Shown here one piece after another: positions 31,668 through 40,516 of a DNA stretch of 41,580 bases (its first letter is position 1; the number at the start of each line of letters is the position of its first letter). The notes under the pieces were generated by a model. It saw only the letters and a list, made by a program, of their open reading frames with translations, was not told the origin of the DNA and did no database searches. Position numbers and translations under genes: made by a program. Source of the DNA: Porphyromonadaceae bacterium UBA7555 (GTDB lineage: Bacteria; Bacteroidota; Bacteroidia; Bacteroidales; Muribaculaceae); NCBI GenBank assembly GCA_002478045.1, contig DLLT01000022.1:80248-121827 (forward strand). Reading direction: 5' to 3'.

Positions 31668-34609
31668 GGTGCCGTAGGCGCTTCCGGACACTTTGCCACC
31701 TGCTCGGGCGTTCCCTGAGCCAGAATTACGCCGCCATCGCGACCGCCCCCCGGACCCATGTCAATGATATAATCCGAAGCTCGCAGTACATCGGTGTTAT
31801 GCTCAATGACAAGCACCGTATTGCCGCGGTCTACAAGGCGATTGAGTATAGCCAGCAAAGTATTAATATCCTCGAAATGCAGACCCGTAGTGGGTTCGTC
31901 CAATATGAAAAGTGTGCGCCCCGTGTCACGTCGTGCCAGCTCGGAGGCGAGTTTGACGCGCTGGTTTTCACCGCCACTGAGCGTCGACGAAGGCTGTCCC
32001 AGTTTGATGTACCCAAGGCCTATATCTTGCAGTACTTGTATTTTCTTCAATATGGACGGAATGCCGGTGAAAAATTCAACAGCCTGATTGATGGTCATAT
32101 CCAGCACATCTGCAATACTCTTGCCTTTGTATCGCACCTCAAGGGTCTCGCGATTGTATCGTTTGCCGTGGCATACATCACACACGACATTGACATCGGG
32201 CAAGAAGTTCATCTCTATTGTACGGTAGCCATTGCCGCCGCATGCTTCGCATCGTCCTCCGCGTACGTTGAAAGAGAAGCGACCGGGCTTGTAGCCGCGT
32301 ATCTTGGCTTCGGGCAAGGCAACAAAGAGGTTGCGTATGTCGCTGAAGACGCCGGTATATGTCGCCGGATTCGACCTCGGCGTCTTGCCCAGCGGCGACT
32401 GATCCACGGTGACCACCTTATCTATATTTTCGATGCCGACAATCTCGCCATACGGCAGCGGCTCGGTATGAGCGCGATAAAAGATGCCGCGCAAAGCAGC
32501 CTCCAATGTACCGTTGACCAGCGATGATTTACCACTTCCGCTGACGCCGCTGACACAAGTGAGCGTGCCCAGTGGAATGGTAAGCGTAACATCTTTGAGG
32601 TTATGTCCGGTACAGTGCGTAATCGTCAGTAAATTTCCATTGCCGGGACGACGCTTTTCGGGCATAAAAACGCTGCGTATTCCGTTAAGATATTGCGCCG
32701 TCAAGGTATCCGCTTTCTTCATCTGCTTGGGCGTACCTTGGAACACCACTCTTCCGCCACGGCGACCCCCACGAGGTCCAATGTCTACAATATAATCGGC
32801 CTCAGTCATAATATCTCGGTCGTGCTCGACGACAATGACCGAATTGCCCGCATCGCGCAACTTTTTCAGCGATGAGATCAGACGATGGTTGTCTCGTTGG
32901 TGCAATCCTATAGACGGCTCATCAAGTATGTATAGTACGTTCACAAGTTCGCTTCCCATTTGTGTGGCAAGGCGTATGCGCTGACTTTCGCCACCGCTGA
33001 GCGTTGCCGTTGCGCGGCCCAGTTGCAGATATTCCAGCCCGACATCCACCAAGAAGCGTAGGCGACTGCTGACTTCCTTGAGTATCTCAGCGCCTATGGT
33101 ACGACGTGTCTTGTCCAATTTGTCTGGCAACGCTTGTGTCCATGCATATAAGTCCTTGATATCCATACGGCATAAGTCGGCAATGTTGCGGTCATCAATA
33201 TAGTAACTGCGTGCCTCCATACACAGACGGTCGCCGTGACATTCGGGACATACCGTACGCGAGAGGAATTGTTCGCTCCAATGACGCGCTGCTGCTCCGG
33301 CATCCTCGTCCTGCTGCATCTCGATGTACTTTATAACACCTTCGTAAGGCGCAAAGTAGTTGGATGTGGACATCGTGTCATTGGAGATGGTAAGATGCTC
33401 GGTAGTGCCGTTGAGTATATCATTGATACATTCTTCGCTGAGCTCGCCCACGGGCGTGCGCAAGTCAAAGCCATAGCGTTTACAAATGGCCTCTATCTGC
33501 CAGAAAATCATCGTATTGTGATACTTGCCCAACGGCAGTATACCACCTGTATATATCGATGCCTTGGCATCAGGCATAATCTTGGCTCGGTCAACGAGGT
33601 TGATAGTGCCTATGCCTTTGCACGTGGGGCATGCGCCCTGCGGCGAGTTGAAGGAGAAATTGTGCGGTGCAGGTTCGCGATACGACAGTCCGGTCTCCGG
33701 ATCCATCAATGACTGGCTATAATGCGACACCTTGTCTGTATCGGCATCATATATCATCATTTGACTATCGCCTTGTTTAAGAGCTGTTTCCACAGTGTCG
33801 CGCAGTCGTCCTTGATCCTTGGCGCTTACTTTCAGACGGTCTATAACCAGTTCGATTGAGTGATTCTTGTATCGGTCAAGCTTCATTCCGAAAACAATCT
33901 CGCGCATCTCGCCGTCTACGCGTACGTGTAAGTAGCCCTTCTTGCGCAATTGTTCAAAGAGCTCTTTGTAATGTCCCTTGCGGTTGAATACCAAAGGTGC
34001 AAGAATATAGATCTTGTGCCCGTCATATTGGTTGAGCACGAGTTCTACGATTTTTTCGCGCGAGTACTTGACCATAGGACGCCCCGAAAGATAGCTGCGA
34101 GCTTCGCCCACGCGAGCATACAGCAGGCGCAGGAAGTCGTAAATCTCGGTGGTGGTTCCGACGGTGCTTCGCGGATTGCGGTTGACGGTCTTTTGTTCGA
34201 TGGATATAACCGGGCTCAGTCCCGTAATTTGGTCCACATCCGGACGTTCAAGATTACCTATAAGGTTGCGAGCGTATGCCGAGAAGGTCTCGATATAACG
34301 GCGCTGTCCCTCTGCATATATCGTATCAAAAGCCAAAGAGGACTTGCCGCTGCCGCTTAGTCCGGTGATGACGGTAAGCGTGTTCCGCGGAATGGTTACG
34401 TCAATGTTCTGCAGATTGTTGACGCGAGCGCCGGTGACGGTCAGCACTCCTGCTCCATCATCGCCGACAGTATCAACAGCATCGGAAGTTTTGGCGGCGA
34501 AACCGACCTTAGAAGCAGCATCAGCCGAAGCTGCGGGAGTCGTAATCTCGAAATCAGTTTGCAACGCTGTCGCTTTAATTTTTTTAGTATCTTTATTTGT
34601 CTTGGTCAT
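31655..34609 (-). CDS. uvrA: excinuclease ABC subunit A
   Basis: UvrA finds DNA damage and loads UvrB in nucleotide excision repair. The 984 residues include Walker A sites GLSGSGKSS (83-91) and, in the C-terminal half, GVSGSGKSS, with ABC signatures LSGGESQRIRLA and LSGGENQRVKLA. The C-terminal zinc finger (CEACG ... CDVCHG) is complete. The first zinc site has only the second cysteine pair (Cys327, Cys330); the usual first CxxC is missing, with MDPETG where it would lie. An N-terminal extension of about 54 Thr/Ala-rich residues precedes the normal start. The ATG overlaps the stop of the lytic transglycosylase (ATGA), so the two genes are co-transcribed. Confidence 0.95.
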   Translation of the reverse strand: MTKTNKDTKKIKATALQTDFEITTPAASADAASKVGFAAKTSDAVDTVGDDGAGVLTVTGARVNNLQNIDVTIPRNTLTVITGLSGSGKSSLAFDTIYAEGQRRYIETFSAYARNLIGNLERPDVDQITGLSPVISIEQKTVNRNPRSTVGTTTEIYDFLRLLYARVGEARSYLSGRPMVKYSREKIVELVLNQYDGHKIYILAPLVFNRKGHYKELFEQLRKKGYLHVRVDGEMREIVFGMKLDRYKNHSIELVIDRLKVSAKDQGRLRDTVETALKQGDSQMMIYDADTDKVSHYSQSLMDPETGLSYREPAPHNFSFNSPQGACPTCKGIGTINLVDRAKIMPDAKASIYTGGILPLGKYHNTMIFWQIEAICKRYGFDLRTPVGELSEECINDILNGTTEHLTISNDTMSTSNYFAPYEGVIKYIEMQQDEDAGAAARHWSEQFLSRTVCPECHGDRLCMEARSYYIDDRNIADLCRMDIKDLYAWTQALPDKLDKTRRTIGAEILKEVSSRLRFLVDVGLEYLQLGRATATLSGGESQRIRLATQMGSELVNVLYILDEPSIGLHQRDNHRLISSLKKLRDAGNSVIVVEHDRDIMTEADYIVDIGPRGGRRGGRVVFQGTPKQMKKADTLTAQYLNGIRSVFMPEKRRPGNGNLLTITHCTGHNLKDVTLTIPLGTLTCVSGVSGSGKSSLVNGTLEAALRGIFYRAHTEPLPYGEIVGIENIDKVVTVDQSPLGKTPRSNPATYTGVFSDIRNLFVALPEAKIRGYKPGRFSFNVRGGRCEACGGNGYRTIEMNFLPDVNVVCDVCHGKRYNRETLEVRYKGKSIADVLDMTINQAVEFFTGIPSILKKIQVLQDIGLGYIKLGQPSSTLSGGENQRVKLASELARRDTGRTLFILDEPTTGLHFEDINTLLAILNRLVDRGNTVLVIEHNTDVLRASDYIIDMGPGGGRDGGVILAQGTPEQVAKCPEAPTAPYLS

Positions 34610-35571
34610 TGTTGTTTAAGCCAGCGTTGGTTGTACACTTTCACATGGGATGTAGAACGGCGCAGCGAAGAGGCCTTTGGTATTTTGACGGTATAAGTTT
34701 TGCCGTCTTTATTGGTGAGGACTTTGGCTCGTATCCACGGATTGGCTTCGCGTAGTTGCGCGTAAGTGATGCCGTAGTCCTGTGCCCATGCAGGCCAGTC
34801 TTCAACAGCTCCGCTGACCGTTTCTTCGGTATATTCAATAGGTTGGTAAAGCTGGTCGGCACGAAGATCGAACCCGAAAGTGGGGGCATTTTCCATCACT
34901 GCTTTCATGGCCATAATGCGGAATACATAACGTGAAGTTTCGTCTGTCAAGTACAAGTCAAAGGATGTATCGACGCCCTGCTTGGACAACTCGCCGGAGA
35001 TGCGCCCCATACCACCATTATAGGAAGCCATCACGCTTTCCCAATTGCCGTAGCGTGTGTATGCCGATTTGAGGTATCTACACGCGGCAGCCGTGGCCTT
35101 TTCCAGATTGTAGCGCTCGTCCACCTCATCGGATACTTCGAGCCCGTATTGGCGAGCCGTTGTCGGAATAAACTGCCAAATTCCGGCTGCTTTAGCTCCG
35201 GAATAGGCTCGAGGATTGAGATAACTCTCAACGCACGCCAGATATAAAAGGTCTTCGGGGACACCATTGGCACGCAATATGGGCGCCATTACGGGGAAAT
35301 ACTTGTTGGCTCGCTTGATTGTCAGCAAGGTATTGCCGTGGCCGTATACCAGTGATGTGAGTTCGCGGTCCATACGCTCGAACATATCTTCGCGGTCAAG
35401 ATCAACTTGGACGCCTGCAAATGTCATAGTCTTAGGCACTTCGGGATTAGGCACCGTGACAAAGGTCGATGCTTTAGCCTTGTGTCGGTGTGTATGCGTA
35501 TGCTCAGCCGCAGCAGCCGTTATCGGCAACATCGCAAGCGCGGTTACGACAAGTATTGTGTGTATGTTCAT
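34606..35571 (-). CDS. secreted lytic transglycosylase, MltD/SLT type
   Basis: This 321-residue exported enzyme would cleave peptidoglycan glycan strands with formation of 1,6-anhydro ends. A signal peptide (about 1-22) is followed by a His-rich stretch (HTHTHRHK, 24-31). The SLT domain runs from about 90 to 220 with the catalytic Glu115 in CVESYLNP, then the family motifs AAGIWQFIPTTARQYGL and ASYNGGMGRI. The C-terminal part (about 250-310), with YGITYAQLREANPWI and YTVKIP, resembles a degenerate LysM-like tail. Four-base overlap with uvrA puts both in one operon, an odd pairing of wall remodelling and DNA repair. Confidence 0.9.
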   Translation of the reverse strand: MNIHTILVVTALAMLPITAAAAEHTHTHRHKAKASTFVTVPNPEVPKTMTFAGVQVDLDREDMFERMDRELTSLVYGHGNTLLTIKRANKYFPVMAPILRANGVPEDLLYLACVESYLNPRAYSGAKAAGIWQFIPTTARQYGLEVSDEVDERYNLEKATAAACRYLKSAYTRYGNWESVMASYNGGMGRISGELSKQGVDTSFDLYLTDETSRYVFRIMAMKAVMENAPTFGFDLRADQLYQPIEYTEETVSGAVEDWPAWAQDYGITYAQLREANPWIRAKVLTNKDGKTYTVKIPKASSLRRSTSHVKVYNQRWLKQQ

Positions 35572-35770
35572 ATTCTTAATAAGATATTATATCAAAAGCA
35601 AATATGCGCCGAAGTACGACTCGGCACATCTGTTTAAAAACTAATGAGCTGCATTATGATACCAAGCCGACGCATTGATGTAATTGACTCCGTTATTCGG
35701 CACATGCCGAGTATATATGGATACGAATATATGGAAATGCGCAGCCTGCAAAAGCACTATGTAGCAGGGT

Positions 35771-37135
35771 TCATTCACCACCGCCTTCGGTAGTACCACC
35801 GATGGCACGGCGTGTGTTGATAATGTTTATATCGCCGGATAGATTGTATTTCTTACCATCGGCACCACGAGCGCGTATCACATAAAAATACACGCCGTTG
35901 GGCACAAATTTGCCTTTGTATTTTCCGTCCCACCCTTGCGAAGGATGTGTCAGTGTAGCCATCTTTGTACCCCAGCGATTGAATATGTTGCACTCGAAAG
36001 ATGTAATGGAGGTGTAGCTGACCTTCCAAATGTCATTGACACCATCCTCATTGGCCGGAGAGAAGGCATTGGGACACAGCAGACGCGATGCGCCTATAGA
36101 TACCTCGTAAGTGTCGCTGTACCATGCGCAAGTACCGGCGGCATTGTCAGCCATAAAGCGGACGTATATTGTGCCTTCTTCGTCAAAGGTGTGAGTCAGT
36201 TCCAATTCGCTGTAGCGGTCAAATACATCGCTGAATTCGGGGTCACGACTCATTTGCCATTCGCGGAAAATGGCCGCATCGGATACGGCGGCCTTAAAGG
36301 TGATAACCGCCGGGGCACTGCCGCCTAAAGCTCCTCCATCCTGATTTTTTATCTGATTGTCAACATCTTCCTGATCCTGCGTGGCTGAGGTATGCGCTTC
36401 CACAGCTATGGCTGTCACCGAAGGCGTGGACACCTGCTGTGCCATATTCCAAGCGCGCAGAAAACGATCTCCCGAGAGCGTCACCTCCGTGTCACACAAC
36501 GGTGCATCTATATACATAGCGTCAGACAATGCATCAAAGGACTTTGTGATAGTAGTCTGCACGTATGTCTCCGAGGCCTCGTCCCATGACAGCGAACGAT
36601 ACTCTGCCGTGATTTCGCGACTCAGATGCAGAGGGCGTGATGTTGTGCTGTAATAGGTAATAGTCTCGCCCGTACCGACAGCCGCAAGTGCCGTTCGATC
36701 GCACGCGGACATCTCGGCATTAATGCCTACGCCCTTCAAATCAAGACGATGACGGTCGTAGTTGACCACCCACCAAGCGTGCAGACGACCTCCGTCATTG
36801 ACCACAAATCCACTATCGTCCGGTCCTATAGTCCACGTGTATGTAGACCCGTCTCGTTGCACGCCGGTGACTTCCGAGGCGTACGCAATACCGGCTGCAC
36901 CATAACGCTGCACCTGTACGATATTAGCGGATGCATCTGCAACATAAGATGCCGTAGCCGTACCCGCAGCATTATCTATGACGTATACACCATGGAGATC
37001 GGAAGTGGACGCGTCGATGCGCACAGCCGACAGGTTGATATCGCCAAATGAGAGCGTTGTAGCCGCCTGTGCATCGCTGACGCTGCCGCCAAGCAACATC
37101 ATCGCAATGATTTGTATGGTGATGGTATGCTTCAT
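35771..37135 (-). CDS. type IX secretion cargo with gliding-motility-type C-terminal domain
   Basis: The 454-residue protein begins with a signal peptide (cleavage near DAQA, about residue 24). Its middle is beta-rich, with no catalytic motif that I recognise. The last 103 residues (from about 352) are the CHU_C or type B sorting domain: LCPNAFSPANEDGVNDIW, FNRWGTKM, GWDGKYKGKFVPNGVYFYVI and LSGDINII. This domain directs export by the type IX system and attachment to SprF-like partners. After INII the protein continues for 15 residues with a Gly-rich end, while the domain usually stops within a few residues. The gene is alone, divergent from the glycosyltransferase. Confidence 0.85.
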   Translation of the reverse strand: MKHTITIQIIAMMLLGGSVSDAQAATTLSFGDINLSAVRIDASTSDLHGVYVIDNAAGTATASYVADASANIVQVQRYGAAGIAYASEVTGVQRDGSTYTWTIGPDDSGFVVNDGGRLHAWWVVNYDRHRLDLKGVGINAEMSACDRTALAAVGTGETITYYSTTSRPLHLSREITAEYRSLSWDEASETYVQTTITKSFDALSDAMYIDAPLCDTEVTLSGDRFLRAWNMAQQVSTPSVTAIAVEAHTSATQDQEDVDNQIKNQDGGALGGSAPAVITFKAAVSDAAIFREWQMSRDPEFSDVFDRYSELELTHTFDEEGTIYVRFMADNAAGTCAWYSDTYEVSIGASRLLCPNAFSPANEDGVNDIWKVSYTSITSFECNIFNRWGTKMATLTHPSQGWDGKYKGKFVPNGVYFYVIRARGADGKKYNLSGDINIINTRRAIGGTTEGGGE

Positions 37136-37160
37136 TTTGTATGCTATATGTGTACTTGTA

Positions 37161-37190
37161 CAAAGTTACGCATTTATCGTCAATCACAAA
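37161..37190 (-). promoter_or_regulatory. promoter of the type IX cargo gene
   Basis: On the minus strand TTTG (37190-37187) is followed after 18 bases by TAACTTTG (37168-37161). The spacing is one base short of the usual range. The start codon lies 25 bases further on. Confidence 0.55.
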
Positions 37191-37205
37191 AATAAAAAAT
37201 ATTCG

Positions 37206-37213
37206 TACCTTTG
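37206..37213 (+). promoter_or_regulatory. possible -7 promoter box for the glycosyltransferase
   Basis: TACCTTTG matches TAnnTTTG but is only seven bases from the ATG at 37221, which would make the mRNA nearly leaderless. No -33 TTTG is clear on this strand. Confidence 0.4.
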
Positions 37214-37220
37214 CCTCCGA

Positions 37221-38387
37221 ATGGCACGTATCGTACACATCAACACCGTAGCGGACACTTTTACGGGGGTCGGCAGCGTCATAGCCTCCTTAGCCGCATG
37301 TCAACGGCGACAAGGGTTCGATGTAAGTATCGCAGCGGGATATGTACGCCCGAAATTCGGAACTTTTGCAGACTACGTTATGTGCGGACGCATACGGCAC
37401 GCCTTTGCGGCCTTGGAGGCTCGTATGCGCGCCAACGACGGCCGCTTGTGCCGTCGTGCCACAAAGCGTCTGATAAAGTGGCTCGACAGCCTCGGAGATG
37501 TCGCAGTACTTCACTTGCACAACATGCACGGATATTATATCAATGTGCCTGCACTTATGGCTTGGGCTTGGCTGCACAAGGTACGCACAGTGGTAACAAT
37601 GCACGACCATTGGTGGTGTACCGGACGATGTGCCTATATTCCAAGCGGATGCGAAGACGACTGCTATAAATGCAAACACCCGGATATATACCCTGCTACA
37701 GAGTTGCATTTCGGAGGCTATGCCTACGAAGAGCGGTTCAGGCGTAATTGTTTTGTTCGCAAGATGGTCGCTTCATCGGCTCTATTTGTTGCTCCGTCTG
37801 ACACTGTTGCAAAAATCGCACACGACAGGCTTCGCATTCACGTGGACGTTATTCGTAACGGCATAGACGACACCCTGTTCTATCCCACAAAAGAGATACA
37901 CGCCCCCTCACCCGGGGTACACGTCATTGCTGTTGCCGCCACGTGGACGCCGGTCAAAGGCCCTGACATTCTCCGGTCGGTGGCTTCAGCCTTGCCGGAT
38001 GGGTGGAAGTTGACAGTCGTGGGCAAAAATGCGCCGATAGGCATCTCGCCGCGAGTCTCTATAAGGAGCGAGGAGACGCCAAACGGAATGGCTGAGTTGT
38101 ACCGCGATGTAGATGTCCTGCTTAGCACAGCCACAGCCGAAGCCTTTGGAATGACCATCGCTGAAGCTATGGCCTGCGGCATACCCGCCGTGGTCAACAG
38201 CTCAACTGCGACAGCCGAACAAATCAAAGACGGCGTCAACGGCTACGCCATAACCATGAATGCCGAACATCCCAAAGCGATAATTGAAGCAATAGGTCGT
38301 GCCGCACTATTACGCTCGACGCATTCACTGACAACACTGACTGCCGAGCACATGGCTCGCGAATATGCCAAATTGTACGGACTATGA
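37221..38387 (+). CDS. GT4-type glycosyltransferase
   Basis: The 388-residue protein is a GT-B fold glycosyltransferase of the family 4 type. The start at 37221 (MARIVHINTVADTFTGVGSV) gives the normal N-terminal loop; the frame is open upstream but runs through the promoter region. Residues 128-155 carry a cysteine cluster (Cys133, 137, 144, 148, 151) in the context HDHWWCTGRCAY, a motif I recall from Bacteroidota polysaccharide transferases and possibly a metal site. The C-terminal nucleotide-sugar half includes AVAATWTPVKGPDIL and the EX7E-type motif EAFGMTIAEAMACGIPAV. The donor and acceptor are unknown. The gene is isolated from any polysaccharide cluster in this window. Confidence 0.88.
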   Translation: MARIVHINTVADTFTGVGSVIASLAACQRRQGFDVSIAAGYVRPKFGTFADYVMCGRIRHAFAALEARMRANDGRLCRRATKRLIKWLDSLGDVAVLHLHNMHGYYINVPALMAWAWLHKVRTVVTMHDHWWCTGRCAYIPSGCEDDCYKCKHPDIYPATELHFGGYAYEERFRRNCFVRKMVASSALFVAPSDTVAKIAHDRLRIHVDVIRNGIDDTLFYPTKEIHAPSPGVHVIAVAATWTPVKGPDILRSVASALPDGWKLTVVGKNAPIGISPRVSIRSEETPNGMAELYRDVDVLLSTATAEAFGMTIAEAMACGIPAVVNSSTATAEQIKDGVNGYAITMNAEHPKAIIEAIGRAALLRSTHSLTTLTAEHMAREYAKLYGL

Positions 38388-38457
38388 CCTTTCCCGGAAT
38401 ATAAGGACGCTGACCATACCTGCGCCTCATTTCGGTCGGGAAATTGGCTTGACTGAT

Positions 38458-38491
38458 ATTGTTCCGGTTTTATAAATTCTTTGTATATTTG
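38458..38491 (+). promoter_or_regulatory. promoter of the alcohol dehydrogenase
   Basis: ATTG (38458-38461) and TATATTTG (38484-38491) are 22 bases apart, slightly long for the consensus. The start codon is 24 bases after the -7 box. Confidence 0.5.
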
Positions 38492-38514
38492 CACAAACCA
38501 ACACCCACAGCACA

Positions 38515-39684
38515 ATGAACAATTTCACATATTACGCACCCACAGCCTACACTTTCGGCAAGGGCGCAGAGAAGCAAGCAGGCGCGCTCAGTGCTCACCA
38601 TTTAGGCAATAAAGTACTCATCGTTATCGGTGGCGGCAGCGTGCGTCGCAGCGGCTTGCTGGACATCGTGACAGCCTCGCTTACCGAAGCCGGCGTCGCA
38701 TACGACATTTTGGAAGGCATACGTCCCAATCCCGTAGACGGACCTGTGCGCCGCGGCATCGAGATTGTGCGCAACGGCAATTTCACCGGACTGCTGGCCG
38801 TAGGCGGTGGCAGCGTCATCGATACAGCCAAAGCCATAGCATTAGGCGCACTCTATGACGGCGATTTTTGGGACTTCTACTGCGGCAAAACCAAACCCGA
38901 GCGTGCCCTACCCGTAGGCGTAGTGCTCACCATACCGGCTGCCGGGAGCGAAGGATCAGGCAATTCGGTAATTACACTCGAGTCGGAGGGGCGCAAAATC
39001 TCGTTGCGCACCGACTACGTCATTCGCCCGCGCTTTGCACTGCTCAACCCCGAATGGACATTTACACTACCGCAGCAGCAGACAGCTGCCGGAATCGCGG
39101 ATATGATGGCGCACATATTCGAACGCTATTTCTCGCCCACGGAAGATGTTGAGGTGACAGACCGCGTGTCCGAAGGCATTTTGCGTGCCATCATGGCCGA
39201 AGCGCCCAAAGTCGTGGCCAATCCGAAAGATTATCAGGCACGCGCCAATATCATGTGGTGCGGAACATTGGCACATAACGGAGTCTGCGGTTGCGGCCGC
39301 ACCGAAGACTGGTCGTCGCACTCCATGGAGCACGAAATATCGGCATTATATGGCGTCACACACGGCGCCGGATTGGCTGTGGTATTCCCGGCCTTCATGA
39401 CTTATATGGCTATGCATAAGCCTTGGCGCGTCACTCAAATGGCTCGCCGTGTCTTCGATGTAGATATATGCGACGACGTGGCCGCCGCAATGGAAGGCAT
39501 ACATCGTCTACGTGCTTTCTGGAGTTCTCTTGGCCTGCCGCTGACGTTAGGCGACCTTGGCATAGACAATCCGGACATCAACACGATGGTCACCAAGCTG
39601 CACCAGAACAAAGGTGCATTGCTCGGTGCATACCTGCCGTTGGACTGCAACGCCACGCGCGAAATCTATCAATTGATGAAATAA
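38515..39684 (+). CDS. iron-containing alcohol dehydrogenase, YqhD/BdhA type
   Basis: The 389-residue enzyme belongs to the group III iron alcohol dehydrogenases, which reduce aldehydes (butyraldehyde, methylglyoxal and others) with NADPH or NADH. The metal ligands fit E. coli YqhD with a shift of two: Asp196 and His200 in ADMMAH, His269 and His283 in HSMEHEISALYGVTHG. GGGS at 39-42 and GGGSVIDTAKAIA (97-109) bind the cofactor; the first resembles the NADPH-preferring form. It is preceded by its own promoter and is followed after 43 bases by pyrK. A role in redox balance or aldehyde detoxification is likely; butanol formation is possible but not implied by the sequence alone. Confidence 0.93.
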   Translation: MNNFTYYAPTAYTFGKGAEKQAGALSAHHLGNKVLIVIGGGSVRRSGLLDIVTASLTEAGVAYDILEGIRPNPVDGPVRRGIEIVRNGNFTGLLAVGGGSVIDTAKAIALGALYDGDFWDFYCGKTKPERALPVGVVLTIPAAGSEGSGNSVITLESEGRKISLRTDYVIRPRFALLNPEWTFTLPQQQTAAGIADMMAHIFERYFSPTEDVEVTDRVSEGILRAIMAEAPKVVANPKDYQARANIMWCGTLAHNGVCGCGRTEDWSSHSMEHEISALYGVTHGAGLAVVFPAFMTYMAMHKPWRVTQMARRVFDVDICDDVAAAMEGIHRLRAFWSSLGLPLTLGDLGIDNPDINTMVTKLHQNKGALLGAYLPLDCNATREIYQLMK

Positions 39685-39727
39685 CAGCAGACGACACAAA
39701 ACGCCAACGTCACAAACGACGCACATT

Positions 39728-40516
39728 ATGTCCAAAGTTTTGAAAAATATGCGCGTGGTCGCCAACCGACGATTGACACCTACATTGTCGCTACTGACAC
39801 TCGTGACAGACGACGGAGAAGCGCTGCCTGAAATTGCACCGGGGCAGTTTGTCCAGATTGACATACCCGATAGTAAATCGACTTTTCTGCGCCGCCCCAT
39901 CTCGATATGCGATGTCACGGGCAATGGCGGCATTGTCTTGATGGTACGCGATGCCGGCGCAGGCACGCACGCGCTATGCCAATGCCGTCCGGATAGTATT
40001 CTCAGTGTCTTGCTACCCCTGGGAGGCGGAACATTCCCTACCGATCTGCCGGAATACAGCCGCGTGCTGCTTGTCGGCGGAGGTGTCGGCGTAGCGCCTT
40101 TACTGTATTATGCCAAGACACTTGCAGCCAAAGGCATAAGCGTTGAATTTGTCCTTGGCGGACGGTCAATCTCAGACTTACCTATGGCTACGGACTATGC
40201 CTCCGTAGCCCCGGTACATATCACTACCGATGACGGTTCGGCCGGCGTACACGGTGTAGTCACTTCGCATCCGAGGTTGGCCGAAGCTCAAGAAGACACT
40301 CTTTGGGCCGTATGCGGACCGATGCCGATGATGAAGGCTGTTGCCTCGCTCGCTCGAGACAAGGGCATACGCTGCCTCGTATCGCTCGAAAACACTATGG
40401 CTTGCGGCGTAGGCGCCTGTCTCTGCTGCGTCACACCTGACGCCGATGGCAACCACATGTGCGTATGCACCGCCGGCCCGGTATTTGACACAAACACATT
40501 AAATTGGAACGAATGA
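39728..40516 (+). CDS. pyrK: dihydroorotate dehydrogenase electron transfer subunit
   Basis: PyrK carries FAD and a [2Fe-2S] cluster and passes electrons from the PyrD catalytic subunit to NAD. The 262 residues show the FAD motif RRPIS (55-59), the NAD-binding glycine motif LLVGGGVGVAPL (114-125), CGPMPMM (196-202) and cluster ligands Cys226, Cys231, Cys234 and Cys245 in the C-terminal CGVGACLCC context. All are intact. The stop overlaps the pyrD start, as expected for a type 1B heterotetramer. A promoter of its own is not evident, so it may be read from the dehydrogenase promoter. Confidence 0.95.
   Translation: MSKVLKNMRVVANRRLTPTLSLLTLVTDDGEALPEIAPGQFVQIDIPDSKSTFLRRPISICDVTGNGGIVLMVRDAGAGTHALCQCRPDSILSVLLPLGGGTFPTDLPEYSRVLLVGGGVGVAPLLYYAKTLAAKGISVEFVLGGRSISDLPMATDYASVAPVHITTDDGSAGVHGVVTSHPRLAEAQEDTLWAVCGPMPMMKAVASLARDKGIRCLVSLENTMACGVGACLCCVTPDADGNHMCVCTAGPVFDTNTLNWNE

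Noticed and set aside
35698..35709. Short CGGCA/TGCCG palindrome after the type IX gene
   Set aside because: The loop would be only two to four bases and no T-run follows, so a terminator call is not supported.
36978..37220. Upstream extension of the glycosyltransferase
   Set aside because: It overlaps the start of the divergent type IX gene and the promoters, and the family-typical start is at 37221.
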